64,000 nt of DNA from assembly GCA_040219085.1 (NCBI GenBank), contig JAVJTC010000017.1, positions 62,001 through 126,000 of the forward strand, given 5' to 3'. Position 1 is the first letter of the stretch. The number at the start of each line of letters is the position of its first letter. The translations under genes were made by a program, and so were the position numbers. The notes under the pieces were generated by a model. The model worked only from the letters and a program-made list of their open reading frames with translations. It made no database searches and was not told the DNA's origin. Positions 61,566-64,000 of the stretch are shown here, piece by piece. The DNA comes from Acidimicrobiales bacterium (lineage in GTDB: Bacteria; Actinomycetota; Acidimicrobiia; Acidimicrobiales; JAVJTC01).

Positions 61566-62548
61566 CAGTCCACGAGCGTGCGGCCGGTGAGCCGCAGGAA
61601 GACATCCTCGAGCGTGGAGCGCCGCACGAGCACCGAGTCAGCGCGGACGTCATGGTCCGACAGGTGACTCACGACGCTGTCGCCGTCGGCCGCGTACACG
61701 AGGATCCTGTCGGCGAGGACCTCGGACCGTACGTCATCGCCGAGCGGTCCACACACCGCCTTCTCCCGCACCTCGAGATCCACATCAGGGTCGTTCCAGC
61801 GCAACTCGACCACTTCGGGTGTCGACCACTCGTCGATCAGTTGTCGGGGTGCGCCCTCGGCGACGATGCGTCCGTGGTCCATGACCACGAGGCGGTCACA
61901 GAGCTGTTCGGCCTCGTCCATGTAATGGGTCGTGAGGATCTGGGTGACACCACGCTGCTTCAGGCTCCACAGCCGCTCCCAGATGACGTGGCGGGCCTGG
62001 GGGTCGAGACCGGTGGTCGGTTCGTCCAACAGCACCATCTCGGGTTCGTTGATGAGCGCCCGGGCGATGGTGAGTCTGCGTTTCATCCCGCCGCTCAGGG
62101 CGTCGACCAGGCTGCCCCGCCGGTCCGTGAGCTGGACGAAGTCCAGCAGCTCGCCGGTGCGCTCGGCGATGACGGAACGGGGCAGGTCGAAGTACCGGCC
62201 GTAGACGAGGAGGTTCTCGCCGACGGTCAGTTCCGTGTCGAGGGCGTCCTCCTGAGGCACGACACCCAGCCGGGCCCGGATCCGCGGGCCGTCACGGTCG
62301 GGGTCGCCGCCGAGCACCCGCAACTCACCCGCGCTGACAGGCGAGACGCACGCGATCATCCGCATCGTCGAGCTCTTGCCCGCCCCGTTGGGACCGAGGA
62401 AACCGAACACCTCGCCCGGGCGGACCTCGACGTCGATGCCGTCAACCGCACGGAAGTCGCCGAAGGTCTTGACGACTCCCCGGGCCCGGACGACGGGCTC
62501 CGCTCCGACGGGTCCGGCAGGACCACCGCCGGCCGCTGAGGTGCTCAG
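61565..62548 (-). CDS. ABC transporter ATP-binding protein
   Basis: About 327 residues. Walker [20 protein letters not shown]-loop VVPQEDALD, signature [17 protein letters not shown], Walker [15 protein letters not shown], and H-loop [11 protein letters not shown]. The C-terminal 80 residues form the extra domain common to drug-exporter ATPases. No ATG or GTG lies in frame near the expected N-terminus. The best start is CTG 62548, which overlaps the aldo/keto reductase stop as CTGA with GAGG seven bases upstream. Alternatives lie inside the upstream gene (GTG 62686). Confidence 0.9.
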   Translation of the reverse strand: MSTSAAGGGPAGPVGAEPVVRARGVVKTFGDFRAVDGIDVEVRPGEVFGFLGPNGAGKSSTMRMIACVSPVSAGELRVLGGDPDRDGPRIRARLGVVPQEDALDTELTVGENLLVYGRYFDLPRSVIAERTGELLDFVQLTDRRGSLVDALSGGMKRRLTIARALINEPEMVLLDEPTTGLDPQARHVIWERLWSLKQRGVTQILTTHYMDEAEQLCDRLVVMDHGRIVAEGAPRQLIDEWSTPEVVELRWNDPDVDLEVREKAVCGPLGDDVRSEVLADRILVYAADGDSVVSHLSDHDVRADSVLVRRSTLEDVFLRLTGRTLVD

Positions 62549-63510
62549 GCCACGGCCTCGTCGATGCGTTCCATCACCTCTTCGTTGAGGGACTCCGCAA
62601 CCTCGAGCGCGGCCATGTTCTCGTGGACCTGCGAGACGCGGCTGGCGCCGGTAATGACCGTCGACACATTGGGGTTCTTCGTGCACCAGGCCAGCGCGAG
62701 CTGGGCGAGCGAGCAGCCGAGCGCCTCGGCGATGGGCTGGAGCCGGCGGACCTTCTCGTTGGCGTCGTGGGCGGTGATCTGTTCACGGAGCCAGTCGTAG
62801 CCCTCGAGGTTGGCGCGGCTGTCGTCGGGCACGCCGTCGAGGTACTTGCCCGTCAGCAGCCCCGACGCGAGGGGGCTCCAGATCGTGGTGCCGAGCCCCA
62901 CGTCCTCGTAGAGGCGGGCGTACTCGGTCTCCACCCGGTCGCGGTGGAGCAGGTTGTACTGGGGCTGCTCGGTCACGGGGGCGTGGAGGTGGTGGCGCTC
63001 GGCGATCCCGTAGGCGGCGCGGATCTCGTCGGCCGACCACTCCGAGGTCCCCCAGTAGTGCGCCTTGCCGCGGTCCACCATGTCCGACATGGCCCGCACC
63101 GTCTCGGCGATGGGCGTGTCGGGGTCCGGGCGGTGACAGTACGCGATGTCAACGAAGTCCAGACCCATCCGCTCCAGCGAAGCGTCGATGGCCTCGAGGA
63201 GGTACTTGCGGTTGAGGGTGAGCTGGGTGTTGGGTCCCTCGTGGATGCCCCAGTAGAACTTGGTGGTGATGACGTAGCTGTGGCGTGGCCAGCCGAGTTG
63301 GGCCAGGGCCTCGCCCATGACCCTCTCGGATTCGCCGCCCGCGTACGCCTCGGCGTTGTCGAAGAAGTTGACCCCGGCGTCGTGCGCGGCCTGCATGCAC
63401 TCCAGGGCCACGTCGGTGTCGAGTTGGTTGTGGAACGTCACCCAGGATCCCAAGGACAGCGCGCTGACCTTGATCCCGGCGTTCCCGAGTCGTCGGTACT
63501 GCATCTCCAT
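62545..63510 (-). CDS. Aldo/keto reductase (potassium-channel beta-subunit-like)
   Basis: 321-residue NADPH-dependent (alpha/beta)8 barrel. Catalytic tetrad region: [15 protein letters not shown] (Asp, Tyr), VITTKFYWG (Lys) and [12 protein letters not shown] (His). The family branch is shown by [21 protein letters not shown] and the C-terminal cofactor residues [20 protein letters not shown] 63510 preferred: TAGAGT (63523-63518) lies seven bases upstream, leaderless; GTG 63519 falls inside that -10. First gene of the exporter operon. Substrate unknown. Confidence 0.9.
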   Translation of the reverse strand: MEMQYRRLGNAGIKVSALSLGSWVTFHNQLDTDVALECMQAAHDAGVNFFDNAEAYAGGESERVMGEALAQLGWPRHSYVITTKFYWGIHEGPNTQLTLNRKYLLEAIDASLERMGLDFVDIAYCHRPDPDTPIAETVRAMSDMVDRGKAHYWGTSEWSADEIRAAYGIAERHHLHAPVTEQPQYNLLHRDRVETEYARLYEDVGLGTTIWSPLASGLLTGKYLDGVPDDSRANLEGYDWLREQITAHDANEKVRRLQPIAEALGCSLAQLALAWCTKNPNVSTVITGASRVSQVHENMAALEVAESLNEEVMERIDEAVA

Positions 63511-63517
63511 GGTGGCC

Positions 63518-63523
63518 ACTCTA
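63518..63523 (-). promoter_or_regulatory. -10 element of the AKR/ABC-exporter operon (leaderless)
   Basis: Minus-strand TAGAGT seven bases before ATG 63510. Confidence 0.4.
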
Positions 63524-63561
63524 CGGGTGGCCGGTGACGGTGGTCGGGGTCGGAGCTCCGA

Positions 63562-64000
63562 TCAGGCGACGGGCGTGAGGCTCTCCACGGTGATCCCGAA
63601 CTCCTCGTCGGCGATGAACTCCTCTTCGTCGACGTAGTAGGAGAGCGGGTATCCCGTGTCCTCGTCGAACTGCGCGGTCACATGCGCCGGCGGCAGAGCG
63701 AGCGCCGCCTCGATCTCGGCGAAGAGGTCCTCGACGGTGCGGGCCGGCGGCTCATAGCCGGAATCGAACTCCGATTCGAACGAGGAGTCCACGACGACGC
63801 CTTCCCGCACCGACACCGTCACCACGAGCTCGGGGCAGAAGCAGTTCTCGCGGTAGACGAGGTCGTAGGAGTCGATGCCGGCGGCGTCCCAGCGGGCACG
63901 GGCGGCGGCGAGGTCGTCGACAACATCGCCGAGTCGGGCGAAGCCGTCCACCGAGTACGACGTCCCTCCGTCGACGGCCATCGCGTCGAGGTCGAGGTTC
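63562..64000 (-). CDS. DUF6174 family protein, C-terminal part (cut by window edge)
   Basis: The frame stays open to the window end, so the start is probably outside; an internal ATG at 63981 would give 139 residues. The core IDSYDLVYRENCFCPELVVTVSVREGVVV with paired cysteines in CFCPE matches DUF6174. It is acidic and ends ADEEFGITVESLTPVA. DUF6174 proteins are usually exported lipoproteins, which would fit an N-terminal signal beyond 64000. Function unknown. Confidence 0.75.
   Translation of the reverse strand, partial: NLDLDAMAVDGGTSYSVDGFARLGDVVDDLAAARARWDAAGIDSYDLVYRENCFCPELVVTVSVREGVVVDSSFESEFDSGYEPPARTVEDLFAEIEAALALPPAHVTAQFDEDTGYPLSYYVDEEEFIADEEFGITVESLTPVA

Noticed and set aside
63550-63561. 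TCGGAGCTCCGA palindrome after the DUF6174 stop as a terminator
   Set aside because: Twelve-base palindrome with no loop or T-run; common by chance in GC-rich DNA.

Overview
This is a compact, GC-rich, chromosome-like stretch (about 65-70% G+C by eye) from an actinobacterium, most likely of the class Acidimicrobiia or a close relative. That placement is inferred from gene content: a MetAP with an actinobacterial-type N-terminal extension, a PdtaS-type kinase, a DosR-like regulator with universal stress proteins, Lhr and DUF3516 helicases, a GT4/GT2/HAD-phosphatase operon, and the rubrerythrin/Fe-S/DUF3501 cluster. Genes are packed end to end. Operons are coupled through ATGA, GTGA or TGATG overlaps, and many first genes have a TANNNT hexamer 5-9 bases before the start codon, the signature of leaderless transcripts. 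I see no tRNA, rRNA, CRISPR array, transposase or integrase, and no gene-free gap over 300 bases.

Layout. 0.0-5.7 kb: partial map, a GAF/PAS/GGDEF/EAL protein and a crotonase (minus), then a CDF metal transporter and an AcuI-type reductase (plus). 5.8-9.8 kb: a DUF6159 membrane protein, then a peroxide-defence-like cluster of Fur-family regulator, rubrerythrin, HdrD/GlpC-like Fe-S protein and DUF3501, with a palindromic operator in the rubrerythrin promoter. 9.8-16.8 kb: a KstD-like flavoprotein, two DoxX-like membrane proteins, a phosphatase/GT2/GT4 operon and a secreted lytic transglycosylase. 16.8-28.7 kb: Lhr, FGGY kinase, hydroxyisobutyrate-dehydrogenase-like enzyme, UDP-glucose dehydrogenase, a molybdopterin oxidoreductase, and a VOC/HxlR divergon with a clear operator. 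28.7-34.5 kb: an SDR lacking the catalytic Tyr, then two coupled genes that each start with a Rieske domain (one fused to a glutamate-synthase FMN/3Fe-4S domain, the other to a pyruvate-oxidase-like ThDP enzyme), then an Na+/H+ antiporter. A 14-codon Cys-containing leaderless upstream ORF precedes the Rieske pair. 34.5-47.5 kb: housekeeping and metabolic genes (FKBP lipoprotein, PdtaS-like kinase, hydroxylase, DUF3516 helicase, AlkA-like glycosylase, ALDH, a frameshifted MFS transporter, a molybdenum hydroxylase large subunit, an SDR).

47.5-53.7 kb is a stress/dormancy block: four universal stress proteins, a small membrane protein, a DosS-like kinase and a DosR-like regulator, with two sites resembling the mycobacterial DosR box between divergent operons. 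53.8-57.3 kb looks like an accessory islet (pRiA4b ORF-3-like protein, TPR/SEC-C protein, DUF3024, a decayed HipA-like kinase, a HIRAN-like protein). 57.3-64.0 kb carries an ECF sigma factor with a beta-propeller anti-sigma factor, an ABC-2 exporter, an aldo/keto reductase and a partial DUF6174 protein.

The most promising undescribed system is the Rieske-GltS / Rieske-ThDP pair at 29.5-33.1 kb. I infer a redox relay between a 2-oxoacid-cleaving enzyme and an FMN/Fe-S protein; substrate and acceptor are unknown.
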